NCBI GenBank assembly: GCA_052388135.1
Contig: JBQTIM010000091.1
Location: 1-5,749, forward strand
Source: JBQTIM01 sp052388135
GTDB lineage: Bacteria > Elusimicrobiota > Elusimicrobia > FEN-1173
Length of the DNA stretch: 5,749 nt
Reading direction: 5' to 3'
The stretch's first letter is position 1. Each line of letters begins with the position of its first letter. The position numbers and the translations under genes were made by a program. The notes below the pieces were generated by a model. The model was not told the origin of the DNA. It did no database searches and saw only the letters and a list, made by a program, of their open reading frames with translations. Shown here one piece after another: positions 5,479-5,749 of this stretch.

Positions 5479-5749
5479 TGAAGGAGCTTCAAATCCGCTA
5501 TGTCTTTCGGCCGACCGGCCGCTTTCTTGTTTAGGATAAGATTATCGCGGTTCAAAATGGGTATCTTTAAATCTTCGATGGTGAATTCCAATCGCCCGGA
5601 CCAAGCCTCATCGAAGTCCACACCGTCAATGGCCGTGAGGATGTCTATGCGGCGGGGAGGCACCCCGATCTGGAACACAATGCCCGGCCGGGATAAATCC
5701 GCCCGGGTGATGCCGTCCGTAGGCGCCCCGAAAAGCTCCAACGCCTTCA
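5466..5749 (-). CDS. Nucleotidyltransferase-like protein (DUF6036-like), C-terminal part; 5' end outside window
   Basis: The frame is open to the right edge and ends at TGA 5468-5466, giving about 94 residues of the C-terminal part. The TTG at 5741 is probably an internal Leu in KALELFGAP. The pattern FGAPTDGIT, RPGIVFQIGVPPRRIDILTAIDGVDFDEAW and a closing LILNKKAAGRPKDIADL resembles a widespread family of small nucleotidyltransferase-fold proteins. In these the RIDILT Asp-bearing strand and the NK-x-AxGRPxDxxDL end are conserved. Relatives include antitoxin-like and AbiEii-like proteins, but the substrate is unknown and a toxin-antitoxin role cannot be judged because the preceding gene is out of view. 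It ends 9 bases before the UbiD-family start and in the same reading frame, so it is probably co-transcribed with the menaquinone genes, though a functional link to that pathway is not expected. Confidence 0.65.
   Translation of the reverse strand, partial: KALELFGAPTDGITRADLSRPGIVFQIGVPPRRIDILTAIDGVDFDEAWSGRLEFTIEDLKIPILNRDNLILNKKAAGRPKDIADLKLLQGGE

Noticed and set aside
4041..5534. 497-codon open frame on the plus strand opposite the UbiD-family gene
   Set aside because: It is antisense to a clearly conserved gene, its translation is rich in His, Arg, Gly and Gln without recognisable motifs, and long antisense open frames are expected in GC-rich coding DNA.
3693..5749. One nucleotidyltransferase-UbiD fusion broken by a stop codon
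   Set aside because: The two genes share a frame across TGA 5468-5466, but each has family-typical ends there, and no such fusion is known to me. Sharing one of three frames is readily due to chance.

Overview
The window is GC-rich bacterial DNA dominated by one compact minus-strand operon for menaquinone (vitamin K2) synthesis by the futalosine pathway. In minus-strand transcription order, from the right edge leftwards, it reads: the C-terminal part of a nucleotidyltransferase-like protein (cut by the window edge), a long UbiD-family decarboxylase, aminofutalosine synthase MqnE, chorismate dehydratase MqnA, cyclic dehypoxanthinyl futalosine synthase MqnC, and a small thioredoxin-like [2Fe-2S] ferredoxin. 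A plus-strand gene for a TPR-repeat protein enters from the left edge and converges tail-to-tail with the operon across an 82-base gap (300-381).

How the genes work together: MqnA dehydrates chorismate to 3-[(1-carboxyvinyl)oxy]benzoate. MqnE, a radical SAM enzyme, joins this to the adenosyl part of SAM to give aminodeoxyfutalosine. After removal of the base by MqnB/MTAN-type enzymes, which are not in the window, MqnC (a second radical SAM enzyme) cyclises the product. MqnD, also absent here, releases 1,4-dihydroxy-6-naphthoate. The UbiD-family protein is the expected prenyl-FMN decarboxylase for the 6-carboxyl group. The terminal ferredoxin overlaps mqnC by one base and could supply electrons to the two radical SAM enzymes; this is inference.

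The operon is tightly packed. ubiD-mqnE and mqnE-mqnA overlap by 4 bases, mqnA-mqnC by 7 and mqnC-ferredoxin by 1, while the nucleotidyltransferase and ubiD genes are 9 bases apart. Starts are TTG (ubiD), GTG (mqnE) and ATG (mqnA, mqnC, ferredoxin). No operon promoter is visible, so it should lie beyond the right edge. A likely intrinsic terminator for the operon lies at 331-374.

The organism is a GC-rich, menaquinone-using bacterium, plausibly from a Gram-negative phylum in which the futalosine route is common (for example Deltaproteobacteria-like lineages, Acidobacteriota or Elusimicrobiota). The sequence alone does not decide the phylum. I see no tRNA, rRNA, CRISPR array, transposase or phage gene. 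The biosynthetic system itself is known. The less ordinary points are a hairpin that may mask the ubiD ribosome-binding site, a ferredoxin fused translationally to mqnC, and a 13-bp inverted repeat bracketing the convergent junction.
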